Below, in pieces: positions 1 through 7,673 of a stretch of DNA of 37,580 nt; within the stretch, counting starts at the first letter, position 1; each line of letters begins with the position of its first letter. Source of the DNA: Acidobacteriaceae bacterium. GTDB lineage: Bacteria; Acidobacteriota; Terriglobia; Terriglobales; Acidobacteriaceae. The DNA is taken from positions 1-37,580 of the forward strand of contig JASHOC010000080.1 of the NCBI GenBank assembly GCA_030041305.1, given 5' to 3'. The translations under genes were made by a program, and so were the position numbers. The notes below the pieces were generated by a model. The model was not told where the DNA came from, made no database searches, and saw only the letters and a list, made by a program, of their open reading frames with translations.

Positions 1-1
1 T

Positions 2-520
2 TTCCAGGGCAGCTTGCGCAACCTGGAGTTGGCCTCGGACGCCACGCCGCTACCTTGTTTGCGCAAGGACTTTATCGTGGATGCGTACCAGATTGCCGAA
101 TCCCGCGCTCATCGCGCGGACGCTGTACTGCTGATCGCAGCCGCACTCGAGAACGGCGAGCTGAAGGAATTCGCGGCCACTGCCCGATCGTTGGCGCTCG
201 ACGTGCTCGTGGAAGTACACACGGCCGACGAACTCGACCGCGTACTGAACGCGTTGGGCGAAGCCGGGGCCGACGCTATCGGCGTGAACAATCGCGACCT
301 GCGCACTTTTGACGTAAAACTCGAAACCGCATTGGCGCTCGCGGAACGCATTCCCGCCGGCGTGGTGCGTGTGGCGGAAAGCGGGATTTCGAGCGGCGAA
401 GATATCGCGCGCTTGCGGGCGGCAGGCTTCAACGCGTTTTTGGTGGGCGAGAGCCTGATGCGGCAAGCGGATCCGGGAGCGGCGCTGGCGGGGCTAATGA
501 CGAGCGCGGGCAAATCATGA
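2..520 (+). CDS. trpC: Indole-3-glycerol-phosphate synthase, C-terminal part (5' end outside the window)
   Basis: This is the fourth step of tryptophan synthesis: closure of CdRP to indole-3-glycerol phosphate, in the cytoplasm. The frame is open from base 2 and begins FQGSLRNLELAS, which is the internal IGPS motif, so the real start lies upstream of the window; a TTG at 14 is in frame but is not the start. Family motifs follow in order: LRKDFIVDAYQI (substrate-binding lysine region), EVHTADEL, GVNNRDLRTF, VAESGIS (catalytic Glu region) and FLVGESLMR at the end of the TIM barrel. The stop overlaps the trpF start as ATGA at 517-520, so the two genes are translationally coupled. Identification is secure; only the N-terminal part is missing. 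Confidence 0.96.
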   Translation, partial: FQGSLRNLELASDATPLPCLRKDFIVDAYQIAESRAHRADAVLLIAAALENGELKEFAATARSLALDVLVEVHTADELDRVLNALGEAGADAIGVNNRDLRTFDVKLETALALAERIPAGVVRVAESGISSGEDIARLRAAGFNAFLVGESLMRQADPGAALAGLMTSAGKS

Positions 521-1176
521 GTCTCTGGATCAAAATTTGCGCGACCACCTCGCTTGAGGACGCGCTGCTAGCGGCCGAGGCCGGGGCGGACGCGGTGGGA
601 TTGGTCTTTGCGCCCAGCCCGCGCCGTGTGACGGTGGAAGAGGCGGCCGCGATTACGCCGCACGTCCCGCCGGGGGTCGAAAAGATCGGCGTGTTTGTAG
701 ATGCGGCGTTCGACGAGATTGCCGCGACGATCGAAAGCGCAGGGCTTACGGGAGTGCAATTGCACTGGGACGCGCCGGCTGAGTTGCTTGCGCGATTGCG
801 CGCGCAGTTCGGGGCGAAGCTAAGGATTCTGCGCGTGGTGCACTTTGACGCGGGGATTGAGGAGCAGGACGCAGTTCGTTACGTTGCTCCGGAGTTAGAT
901 GGGATTCTGGTTGACTCGCGCACGGCGTTGGCCTCAGGCGGCACGGGCGTTCGATTCGATTGGGCCGCGGCCGGCAAAACCCTTTTCCGGAACGGGGCGC
1001 TGAAGCGGATCGCCGCCGGCGGGCTGACTCCGGAGAATGTCGCCGAGGCCATTGGCTTGTTGAGCCCCTGGGGCGTGGATGTGGCGAGCGGTGTGGAGTC
1101 CGCGCCGGGCCGCAAGGATCCGGCCAAGCTGCGCGCCTTCATCGTCAACGCCCGCGGCGCCAGCGATGGCAAATGA
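517..1176 (+). CDS. trpF: Phosphoribosylanthranilate isomerase
   Basis: This enzyme performs the Amadori rearrangement of phosphoribosyl-anthranilate to CdRP, the step before TrpC. The 219-aa length is normal for the single-domain TIM barrel. Visible motifs are KICATTSLEDA at the N-terminus (catalytic Cys in the KIC motif; most family members read CGIT here), GADAVGLVFAPSPRRV, KIGVFVD, VQLHW, DGILVDS with GGTGVRFDW (catalytic Asp and phosphate loop), and AAGGLTPENV ... GVDVASGVES near the C-terminus. The start ATG overlaps the trpC stop by four bases. In many bacteria trpB follows directly; here 2 kb of unrelated genes and a repeat element intervene. Confidence 0.96.
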   Translation: MSLWIKICATTSLEDALLAAEAGADAVGLVFAPSPRRVTVEEAAAITPHVPPGVEKIGVFVDAAFDEIAATIESAGLTGVQLHWDAPAELLARLRAQFGAKLRILRVVHFDAGIEEQDAVRYVAPELDGILVDSRTALASGGTGVRFDWAAAGKTLFRNGALKRIAAGGLTPENVAEAIGLLSPWGVDVASGVESAPGRKDPAKLRAFIVNARGASDGK

Positions 1177-1437
1177 TGTGCGCCGGTCGACGTTCTTCAA
1201 CATCCAATCAGGCGGGTATTGAGCATCGGATTACGCATAGCCGGCGGGTCGTCAGCGGCTAAGGAAAGGCGCGCGCGGTTTTTTCCGGGCGCGCAGTTTT
1301 TCGGCGCAAAGAGCATTTGGGTTGAGCGGACCCGCGACAGGATTGGCGCGGGTCGCCGGTCGCGCCTTGGAAGGCGCCGGACTTTCGGTCGCCGGGGCGG
1401 AACGAACTTTCAACCAGAAACCCGAGGAGGTCAATTC
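1177..1437 (+). other. 261-bp gap with three hairpins between trpF and the CMD-like gene
   Basis: No gene is seen. It holds (a) a GC hairpin at 1269-1278/1285-1294 (one mismatch, loop of six T) followed by a T run at 1297-1301; (b) a perfect 8-bp hairpin GACCCGCG/CGCGGGTC at 1329-1336/1347-1354; (c) a compact GCGCCTT-GG-AAGGCGC palindrome just downstream. It probably ends the trpCF transcript and forms a structured leader for the next gene. No known riboswitch was recognised. Confidence 0.5.
1269..1301 (+). terminator. Candidate rho-independent terminator after trpF
   Basis: A ten-pair GC stem with one mismatch (1269-1278 with 1285-1294) around a T6 loop is followed by a short T tract (1297-1301). 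It lies about 90 bases after the trpF stop. The loop T run and the short 3' T run make it plausible but not strong. Confidence 0.4.
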
Positions 1438-1992
1438 ATGGCTACCTATCTTCCCCCTATCGAAAATCCGCACAGCTTCGCTGTGAAAATGGCGTATGCC
1501 GGGTCGCGCAAACAGTTCGGCAAGGTGCCGACGCCTGTGAAAGTGGTGTACTCCCGCATGCCCATGGCGTTCGGGATGTTTGTCGCGAAGATCGCCAAGC
1601 TGGACAAAAAGTTAGAATTGCCCGCCGAAACGCAGATGCTGGTTCGCGAGATGGTGGCGCACATCAATGTGTGCGAATTTTGCATGGATATTGGACGGTA
1701 CTTCGTCGTCAAGTCGGGAATGGACGAAGCCAAGTTCGATGCGCTCAACGACTACGCTGCCAGCCCGCTATTCAGCGAGGCGGAGCGCGCCTGCCTGGAC
1801 TATGTGACCGAGTTGACCCGCGATAAAAACGTGAAGCCGGAGACCTTCGCGCGGCTGCGCAAGCACTATTCGGAGCGCGCCATCTGCGAAATCGTGTGGC
1901 TGGTGGCCAGCGAGCACGTGTACAACATGACCAACATCGGGCTGAACATTCACTCGGATATGCTGTGCGATCTGAGCCGGAAGAAGAAATAG
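1438..1992 (+). CDS. Carboxymuconolactone decarboxylase/AhpD-like family protein
   Basis: A 184-aa all-helical protein of the AhpD/CMD-like fold. The NVCEFCMDIGRYF segment carries the CxxC motif and a nearby acidic residue typical of this peroxidase-like superfamily, and the surrounding helices (MLVREMVAHINVCEFC ... CLDYVTELTRD ... ICEIVWLVASEHVYN) match its pattern. Members act as thiol-dependent peroxidases or lactone decarboxylases; the sequence does not say which substrate applies here. The start is ATG 1438 because a perfect AGGAGG lies at 1425-1430; the same frame is open further upstream, but that part is GC-rich leader. It sits inside the interrupted trp cluster with no obvious link to tryptophan synthesis. 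Confidence 0.85.
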   Translation: MATYLPPIENPHSFAVKMAYAGSRKQFGKVPTPVKVVYSRMPMAFGMFVAKIAKLDKKLELPAETQMLVREMVAHINVCEFCMDIGRYFVVKSGMDEAKFDALNDYAASPLFSEAERACLDYVTELTRDKNVKPETFARLRKHYSERAICEIVWLVASEHVYNMTNIGLNIHSDMLCDLSRKKK

Positions 1993-2001
1993 CGCTGGAA
2001 C

Positions 2002-2118
2002 TACGGCGGTTCTCCAATTCCCGTGGAGTTTTGAGGGGCGTGCCAGGTGGCGTTTTCTTGGGAAAAACGCCACTCAACGTTCGAGGTTCTGCTCTACGCC
2101 AATTGGAGAACCGCTTTA
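2002..2118 (+). repeat. 117-bp MITE-like palindromic element, copy 1
   Basis: First of six near-identical 117-bp copies. The 14-bp terminal inverted repeats GCGGTTCTCCAATT (2006-2019) and AATTGGAGAACCGC (2101-2114) are bounded by TA on both sides (TACG...TTTA). The central hairpin GTGGCGTTTT-CTTGGGA-AAAACGCCAC (2047-2073) is centred exactly on the element midpoint, 2060. It starts 9 bp after the stop of the CMD-like gene. This copy has G instead of A in CTACGCC near the right end. Confidence 0.93.
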
Positions 2119-2211
2119 ATCGCGGCCGAGATCTCCTTTATGGTGGGGGATTTTCTGACATTGCCATTGTCATTCATTTGAATTACACTTGCCAGGGAGG
2201 TGAAGGCTTTC
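2119..2211 (+). promoter_or_regulatory. Leader of the relBE-type operon with a perfect Shine-Dalgarno
   Basis: The stretch from the repeat element to the antitoxin start is AT-richer than its surroundings. GGAGGTGA at 2196-2203, the full anti-SD complement, is spaced eight bases from GTG 2212 and so decides that start over the in-frame GTG at 2200, which lies inside the SD. No clear -10/-35 pair was identified. Confidence 0.6.
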
Positions 2212-2511
2212 GTGGCAGCAAATGCACTGGTTCAAACGCGTATCGATCCCGAAATAAAGGAACGCGCGGCGGCGGTGCTGGGCGAGCTGGGGATCACGGT
2301 GTCGGATGCTGTGCGCATTCTGCTGACGCGCACAGCCAATGAGGGTGCGCTACCGTTTTCGTTGGCGAAGAACTCCGCGGAACACGATGCGTGGTTTCGC
2401 GGCAAAGTTGAGGAGGCTTTAGCCGACTCCCGTCCCGCTGTTCCCCATCGGCAAGTGGAAGAGCATTTTGCCAGGCGACGCGCCGCGGCCCGGAAGAAGG
2501 AACATCGCTAG
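2212..2511 (+). CDS. RelB/DinJ-family antitoxin
   Basis: A 99-aa protein beginning (M/V)AANALVQTRIDPEIKERA, followed by AAAVLGELGITVSDAVRILLTRTANEGALPF. This is the classic RelB/DinJ ribbon-helix-helix N-terminus with the conserved GITVSDAVRI segment and the ALPF strand that follows. The lysine/arginine-rich tail (ARRRAAARKKEHR) is probably the disordered toxin-wrapping part. It should dimerise, bind its own promoter and neutralise the toxin encoded three bases downstream. GTG 2212 is chosen because of the perfect GGAGGTGA at 2196-2203. The next gene starts at 2515, so this is a tight two-gene toxin-antitoxin operon. Confidence 0.88.
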   Translation: MAANALVQTRIDPEIKERAAAVLGELGITVSDAVRILLTRTANEGALPFSLAKNSAEHDAWFRGKVEEALADSRPAVPHRQVEEHFARRRAAARKKEHR

Positions 2512-2514
2512 ACC

Positions 2515-2805
2515 GTGTTCCTGGAATGGTCGGTTCTCGCGATCGCCGATCGCAATGCGATCTTCGATTACATCGAGGTGGACAGTCCACGCGCGGCCGA
2601 AACGATCGATAATCGCATCCGCGCTGCCGTCGCGAAGCTGGCGCAATTTCCCGAGATAGGGCGAATGGGTCGAATTGAGGGAACGCGAGAGTTGGTGATT
2701 CCTCGCACGCCCTATATCGCCGCCTGCCGAATTTCCGGAAATTCGGTACGGATTTTGCGTGTGTTGCATGGCGCCCGGCAATGGCCAGAAGAGACTTCGG
2801 AATAG
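2515..2805 (+). CDS. RelE/ParE-superfamily toxin
   Basis: A 96-aa protein starting at GTG 2515, three bases after the antitoxin stop. The pattern WSVLAIADRNAIFDYIEVDSPRAAETIDNRI ... LAQFPEIGRMGRIEGTRELVIPRTPYIAACRI ... VRILRVLHGARQWPEE is typical of the RelE/ParE fold: two N-terminal helices, then a beta sheet ending in RVLHGARQWP. RelE-type members cleave mRNA in the ribosomal A site; ParE-type members poison gyrase. The terminal HGARQWP is common to both, so the target cannot be decided from sequence alone. An AAGGA at about 2497-2501, within the antitoxin gene, is a possible ribosome site. Confidence 0.86.
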   Translation: MFLEWSVLAIADRNAIFDYIEVDSPRAAETIDNRIRAAVAKLAQFPEIGRMGRIEGTRELVIPRTPYIAACRISGNSVRILRVLHGARQWPEETSE

Positions 2806-2825
2806 GACAACTTAAGGGAGCTCAA

Positions 2826-3149
2826 ATGGCCTCAATTCGCCTCCGAGAAGCCCTTCCCGAATTCGCACAAGAGCTCGAAGGCGTACTGCTGGCTTCAAAA
2901 GAGCCGGAATTGGCGACCCAGATCCCTGAGTTGCAGATAGCGCGCCGTTGCGACTGCGAAGACGATTTTTGTGCGACCTTCTATTCAAACTTTGAACCGT
3001 CGGACCGCCCCTATAAGGATGCTCATTGTCTGGAGCTCAACCCGAAAGAAGGAATGATCATTCTCGACGTTGTCTCCGGGCGCCTTACCTGTGTTGAGGT
3101 CCTCTTCCGCGATGACGTGCGGGCTCCCGTTCGCGTTCTGTTTCCCTGA
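2826..3149 (+). CDS. Small Cys-rich hypothetical protein
   Basis: 107 aa from ATG 2826, with AGGGAG at 2815-2820 as ribosome site. The frame is open a little further upstream, but that part overlaps the toxin gene. I do not recognise the family with certainty. The sequence has a helical N-terminus (SIRLREALPEFAQELEGVLL), then RRCDCEDDFCATFY, a tight CxCxxxxxC cluster with acidic residues, then beta-rich segments (CLELNPKEGMIILDVVSGRLTCVEVLFRD). No signal peptide or membrane segment is seen. It starts 20 bases after the toxin stop on the same strand, so it could be the third gene of the toxin-antitoxin transcript, but similar short proteins occur without toxins and no role is claimed. Confidence 0.65.
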   Translation: MASIRLREALPEFAQELEGVLLASKEPELATQIPELQIARRCDCEDDFCATFYSNFEPSDRPYKDAHCLELNPKEGMIILDVVSGRLTCVEVLFRDDVRAPVRVLFP

Positions 3150-3207
3150 TCTGTCGCTCTAGTAAACTGGATCAGTCTTCCAATCCCGGCCACCCGCAGG
3201 AGCATTC

Positions 3208-4416
<1,209 letters not shown>

Positions 4417-4545
4417 AACCCGCCCAACCCTAACCGCAAAGGCAAAAGCGCGGAGGGTGGGGCGCCCGGCCCGGCGCGCGAATTGAGACTCAAAAATTCA
4501 TGCGCGGTCAGGCCCGCGTTCGGACGAAGCGCCCTCGATAGAGCC
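4417..4545 (+). other. trpB-trpA spacer with repeat-like GC segment
   Basis: 129 bases without a convincing gene. It contains GGAGGGTGGGGCGCCCGG (about 4451-4468), which resembles GAGGGTGGAGCGCCTGA inside the RNase R insertion near 10600 and may be a fragment of a dispersed repeat. The trpA frame is open back to TTG 4483, but the residues encoded there are not typical of TrpA. Confidence 0.35.
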
Positions 4546-5328
4546 ATGCCGATTCGTTTCGCGCACAAACCGGGACTGGTGGTTTATTTAACCGCCGGCG
4601 ATCCCTCGCTGGAGGGCACGCAGGCGATTGCGCTGGCCGCGATCGATGCCGGCGCGGATGTGATCGAGCTGGGCGTGCCGTTCAGCGATCCGCTGGCTGA
4701 CGGGCCGATTATTCAACGGGCCAGCGAGCGCGCCCTGGCGCATGGTACGCGGCTCCGCGATGTGCTGGCGTTAGCCGGAGAAATCCGCGCGGCGCGGCCC
4801 GAGGCGGGACTGGTCATTTTCACCTATGTGAACCCGATCCTCCGATACGGCTTGACCCGGTTTGCCGAGGATGCGGCCGCGGCCGGCGCGGACGGCGTGC
4901 TGGTGACGGATATGATTGTCGAAGAGGCCGGGGAATATTTAAAGGAAATGAAGCGAGTGGGGCTGGCTCCCATTTTTCTGGCCGCGCCCACCAGTCCCGA
5001 CGAGAGGCTCCAGGCCATCGCCGCGCATTCCCAGGGACTTGTATATGCGATTTCGCGCGTGGGCATTACCGGCACGCAGCGGAGCTTAGCCGCGGACGCC
5101 GCGGCGCTGGTGGAGCGCATTCGGCGATGGAGTAAGCTGCCGGTAGCCGTAGGGTTCGGCATCTCGAATGCGGAACACGTGGCGCAGGTGGCGGAGTTCG
5201 CGGATGCCGCGGTGATCGGCAGCGCGATTGTCGAACGCATCGAGGGGGCAACTCCTGAAGGAGCGCCGGGCGCGATCGGCCGATTTATCCAGGATCTGCG
5301 CCTGAAAGAGACGGCGCCGATCCGGTGA
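4546..5328 (+). CDS. trpA: Tryptophan synthase alpha chain
   Basis: This subunit cleaves indole-3-glycerol phosphate to indole and G3P and channels indole to TrpB. It is 260 aa from ATG 4546; an in-frame TTG at 4483 would add 21 residues unlike the family, so ATG is preferred although its ribosome site is weak. Visible motifs: YLTAGDPS; VIELGVPFSDPLADGPIIQRASERAL (catalytic Glu and Asp); YVNPILRYGLTRFAEDAAAAGADGVLVTDM; APTSPDERL; YAISRVGITG (loop 6); VAVGFGIS and AAVIGSAIVE (phosphate site). The N-terminus lacks the first helix found in enteric TrpA. Identification is secure and the exact start is fairly sure. Confidence 0.95.
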   Translation: MPIRFAHKPGLVVYLTAGDPSLEGTQAIALAAIDAGADVIELGVPFSDPLADGPIIQRASERALAHGTRLRDVLALAGEIRAARPEAGLVIFTYVNPILRYGLTRFAEDAAAAGADGVLVTDMIVEEAGEYLKEMKRVGLAPIFLAAPTSPDERLQAIAAHSQGLVYAISRVGITGTQRSLAADAAALVERIRRWSKLPVAVGFGISNAEHVAQVAEFADAAVIGSAIVERIEGATPEGAPGAIGRFIQDLRLKETAPIR

Positions 5329-5334
5329 GAAAAA

Positions 5335-5362
5335 TAGCTACTAGCTTCTAGCTGCTAGCTCC
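5335..5362 (+). repeat. 7-bp tandem repeat, TAGCTNC x4
   Basis: Four perfect heptamers TAGCTAC, TAGCTTC, TAGCTGC, TAGCTCC follow directly after trpA. The variable sixth base takes each of the four nucleotides once. The array lies 66 bp upstream of element copy 2. Confidence 0.85.
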
Positions 5363-5428
5363 TAGGGTGCGCCATGCCGGATTGTGCCCGCAGGCTCGCG
5401 CAAAACGACGGAGCCCGGAGCTAGCGGC

Positions 5429-5545
5429 TACGGCGGTTCTCCAATTCCCGTGAAGTTTTGAGGGGCGTGCCGGGTGGCGTTTTCTTGGGAAAAACGCCAC
5501 TCAACGTTCGAGGTTCTGCTCTACACCAATTGGAGAACCGCTATA
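5429..5545 (+). repeat. 117-bp MITE-like palindromic element, copy 2
   Basis: Same terminal repeats and central hairpin as the other copies. It carries two diagnostic changes, GTGAAG for GTGGAG and GCCGGG for GCCAGG, that are shared only with copy 6 at 30082. Its right end (GCTATAG) is 18 bp before the chorismate mutase start, so any transcript of that gene starting upstream runs through it. Confidence 0.93.
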
Positions 5546-5563
5546 GTAGCTGAAGGCTGATTT

Positions 5564-5968
5564 ATGACACTCGAAGAATTGCGAAGCCGCATCGATGTGC
5601 TTGACCGTCAGCTCGTGGAGCTGCTGAACGAGCGCGCCCGGGCCGCGCAGATGGTGGGCCACCTGAAGGCCGCGACGTCGCTCCCGGTGTACGAGCCGGA
5701 CCGGGAAAAGACTGTCTATGCGAACGTGCGCGCGGCGAACCAAGGCCCGCTGCCGGACATTGAGCTGACCCACATCTACGAACGCATCATCGACGTGATG
5801 CGGGCGCTGCAGCGGAATGAACTGGCTTCGGAAAGACATGCCCAGGGTCGGCGCGAAGACCTGGAGGGCCACGCCGCAGGCGCGCCGGAACCTCACCAAC
5901 CGCGGCTCTCTGAGCCGACCGGCGCCGGGGAATCCGGGACGGCGCCGGAGACAGGGATAAAACCATGA
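5564..5968 (+). CDS. Chorismate mutase, AroQ type
   Basis: This enzyme converts chorismate to prephenate, the branch point to Phe and Tyr. The first 85 residues are a typical all-helical AroQ domain: LEELRSRIDVLDRQLVELLNERARAAQMVGHLKAA ... PVYEPDREKTVYANVR ... IYERIIDVMRALQ, with the expected Arg, Lys and Asp/Arg (DRE) active-site positions. Residues 90-134 are a charged, Pro/Gly-rich tail with no domain. The start ATG 5564 has GAAGG at 5552-5556. The stop overlaps the following DAHP synthase start as ATGA (5965-5968). In Bacillus-type organisms an AroQ domain is fused to this class of DAHP synthase as a feedback sensor; here the two are separate but coupled, so a regulatory complex is a reasonable inference. 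Confidence 0.93.
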   Translation: MTLEELRSRIDVLDRQLVELLNERARAAQMVGHLKAATSLPVYEPDREKTVYANVRAANQGPLPDIELTHIYERIIDVMRALQRNELASERHAQGRREDLEGHAAGAPEPHQPRLSEPTGAGESGTAPETGIKP

Positions 5969-6981
5969 TTGTCGCGATGCAGGAGAAAGCCACCGAAGAG
6001 CAGATTGACGCCGTGATCGACGCCATGGAGGAAGCAGGCGTCGATGTGCACCGCACGACCGGCGCGATGCAAACCATTCTGGCCGGCGTGGGGCCGACGG
6101 CCGGACTGGACCTGACCAAGTTTGAAATGCTGCCGGGGGTGCTGCACGTGCACCGCATCAGCGCGCCGTACAAGCTGGCGGGGCGCGCATGGAGGCCGGA
6201 AGGGACGGTGGTGGAATTCCCCAACCGCGCGACCATCGGCGGGCAAGCCATCGCCATGATCGCCGGGCCGTGCGCCATCGAGAACCGCGAGCAGATTTTT
6301 GAGATCGCCGCGTGCGTGAAGACCGCGGGCGGAAAGTTCCTGCGCGGCGGCGCGTACAAACCGCGCACTTCTCCATATTCGTTCCAGGGCCTCGGCATCG
6401 ACGGCCTCGGGCTGATGCGCGAAGCCGCTTGCGCGCACGGGCTGGCCACGGTGAGCGAGGTGATGGAGATTGCGCAGATCGAACCCATGCTGCCTTATGT
6501 GGATTGTTTTCAGGTGGGCGCGCGCAACATGCAGAACTTCAACCTGCTGCGCGAGCTGGGCCAAGTGCGCAAGCCGGTGCTGCTTAAGCGGGGCATCGCG
6601 GCCACGGTGGAGGAGTTGCTGCTATCGAGCGAGTACATTCTTTCCGGCGGCAATTACGACGTGATCTTGTGCGAGCGCGGCATCCGCACCTATGAGACGG
6701 CGACGCGCAACACCATGGATATCGCCGCCATTCCAGTGCTCAAGAAGCTGACCCATTTGCCGGTGGTGGGCGATCCGTCGCATGGAACCGGGCGGCGCGA
6801 TATGGTTCCGGCAATGGCTAAGGCGGCGGTGGCTGCGGGCGCCGATGGGCTGCTCATCGAGGTGCATCCCAACGCCGACAAGGCCGTGTCGGACGCCGCG
6901 CAGACGCTGTATCTCGAGCAGTTTGAGAGGCTGGTGGGTGAGTTGCGGGTGCTGGCGGTGGCGGTGGGAAGAACGATGTAG
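5965..6981 (+). CDS. aroF: 3-deoxy-7-phosphoheptulonate (DAHP) synthase, AroA-beta/KDO8P-like type
   Basis: This catalyses the first step of the shikimate pathway (PEP + erythrose 4-phosphate). Of 338 aa, residues 1-70 form a ferredoxin-like N-terminal regulatory domain (MIVAMQEKATEEQIDAVIDAMEEAGVDVHRTTG) as in the Thermotoga enzyme. The barrel then runs AMIAGPCAIENREQIFEIA, GGKFLRGGAYKPRTSPYSFQG (PEP site), DCFQVGARNMQNFNLLRELG, KPVLLKRG, ILCERGIRTYETATRN, and PVVGDPSHGTGRRD (metal-binding Asp/His). It is coupled to the preceding chorismate mutase gene by a 4-bp overlap, consistent with feedback inhibition by prephenate or Phe/Tyr through a complex. Confidence 0.96.
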   Translation: MIVAMQEKATEEQIDAVIDAMEEAGVDVHRTTGAMQTILAGVGPTAGLDLTKFEMLPGVLHVHRISAPYKLAGRAWRPEGTVVEFPNRATIGGQAIAMIAGPCAIENREQIFEIAACVKTAGGKFLRGGAYKPRTSPYSFQGLGIDGLGLMREAACAHGLATVSEVMEIAQIEPMLPYVDCFQVGARNMQNFNLLRELGQVRKPVLLKRGIAATVEELLLSSEYILSGGNYDVILCERGIRTYETATRNTMDIAAIPVLKKLTHLPVVGDPSHGTGRRDMVPAMAKAAVAAGADGLLIEVHPNADKAVSDAAQTLYLEQFERLVGELRVLAVAVGRTM

Positions 6982-6988
6982 GATGAAG

Positions 6989-7092
6989 CAAGTTAGCGAG
7001 TCAGCAGGGCAGCAAGTCAGCGAGTCAGCAAGTCGGCGGGGCAGCAAGTCGGCGAGTCAACGAGTCGGCCAGTCAGCGAGTCAGCATGATAG
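6989..7092 (+). repeat. Degenerate 8-bp tandem repeat, consensus CRAGTCAG, 12-13 units
   Basis: Starting at 6989 the sequence reads in unbroken octamers: CAAGTTAG, CGAGTCAG, CAGGGCAG, CAAGTCAG, CGAGTCAG, CAAGTCGG and so on to 7084, with a more degenerate unit to 7092. The same motif in inverse orientation (CTCGCTGACTTGCTGACTTG) occurs at 7648-7667, on the other side of the four-helix-bundle gene. Confidence 0.88.
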
Positions 7093-7130
7093 CGGGCCGA
7101 CGCGGCATGCTGTATGAAAGACGTGAATGG

Positions 7131-7553
7131 ATGAGAGCGATGAGCGAGGACCATGGCAGCGGGAGAACACGGCATTCTCGCGATTTGCTCGTTTGGCAGA
7201 AGGGAATGATCCTGGCAAAGAGGGTTTATGCAGAGACCGAGGGGCTGCCGAAGAGCGAGATGTATGGATTCCAATCGCAAATGCGCCGGGCTGCAATCGC
7301 AATTCCCAGTAATATTGCGGAGGGGCACGGGAGGCTGAATGATGGCCATTTCAGGCAATTCCCGGCGATTTCACGGGGCTCGCTCTTCGAGTTACAGACT
7401 GAGTTGGAGCTTGCCGGAGACTTGAGGCTGTTGGACTCCGGGCGCGTTTCGGCGCTGATGGGGCAATGCGAAGAAGTCGCCCGGATGATCAATGGATTGA
7501 TGGGATCTCTGCGCAACTCCTACGGCGGTTCTCCAATTCCCGTGGAGTTTTGA
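7131..7553 (+). CDS. Four-helix bundle protein, S23 (23S rRNA intervening sequence) family
   Basis: 140 aa from ATG 7131; ATG 7140 is an alternative and neither has a good ribosome site. The core DLLVWQKGMILAKRVYAETEGLPKSEMYGFQSQMRRAAIAIPSNIAEGHGR is the signature of the S23/four-helix bundle family, which is often encoded in 23S rRNA insertions or as orphan genes; a relative (Avd) works with diversity-generating retroelements, but no reverse transcriptase is present here. The last ten residues (YGGSPIPVEF) and the stop come from the left end of repeat element copy 3, so the native C-terminus was replaced. The gene is bracketed by octamer repeats in opposite orientation, which suggests it arrived as a unit. 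Its cellular role is unknown. Confidence 0.85.
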   Translation: MRAMSEDHGSGRTRHSRDLLVWQKGMILAKRVYAETEGLPKSEMYGFQSQMRRAAIAIPSNIAEGHGRLNDGHFRQFPAISRGSLFELQTELELAGDLRLLDSGRVSALMGQCEEVARMINGLMGSLRNSYGGSPIPVEF

Positions 7554-7637
7554 GGGGCGCGCCAGGTGGCGTTTTCTTGGGAAAAACGCCACTCAACGTT
7601 CGAGGTTCTGCTCTACACCAATTGGAGAACCGCTTTA
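7521..7637 (+). repeat. 117-bp MITE-like palindromic element, copy 3 (inside the 3' end of a gene)
   Basis: This copy has the same ends and central hairpin, with one private change (GGCGCGCC for GGCGTGCC). Unlike the other copies it overlaps a coding region: bases 7521-7553 are read as ten codons plus TGA for the four-helix-bundle protein. It ends 36 bp before the tyrA start. Confidence 0.93.
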
Positions 7638-7647
7638 GGCGCGCAAA

Positions 7648-7667
7648 CTCGCTGACTTGCTGACTTG
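7648..7667 (-). repeat. Inverted copy of the CRAGTCAG octamer repeat
   Basis: CTCGCTGACTTGCTGACTTG is the reverse complement of CAAGTCAGCAAGTCAGCGAG, i.e. about 2.5 units of the array at 6989-7092 in opposite orientation. Together they flank the S23 gene and element copy 3. Confidence 0.75.
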
Positions 7668-7673
7668 CCACAC

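Noticed and set aside
2002..2118. Short open frames inside each 117-bp element (for example a minus-strand one beginning V/MAFFPRKRHLARPS)
   Set aside because: They recur only because the element recurs, run into different flanks at each site and lack ribosome sites. They are not treated as genes.
3150..3207. Trp attenuator or T-box before trpB
   Set aside because: The gap is 58 bases with no Trp codons, no T-box sequence and no terminator/antiterminator pair.
6989..7092. Possible CRISPR-like array
   Set aside because: The unit is 8 bp with no spacers and no cas genes, so it is a microsatellite-type array.
7131..7553. Avd protein of a diversity-generating retroelement
   Set aside because: The S23 fold is shared, but there is no reverse transcriptase, template repeat or variable repeat in the window.
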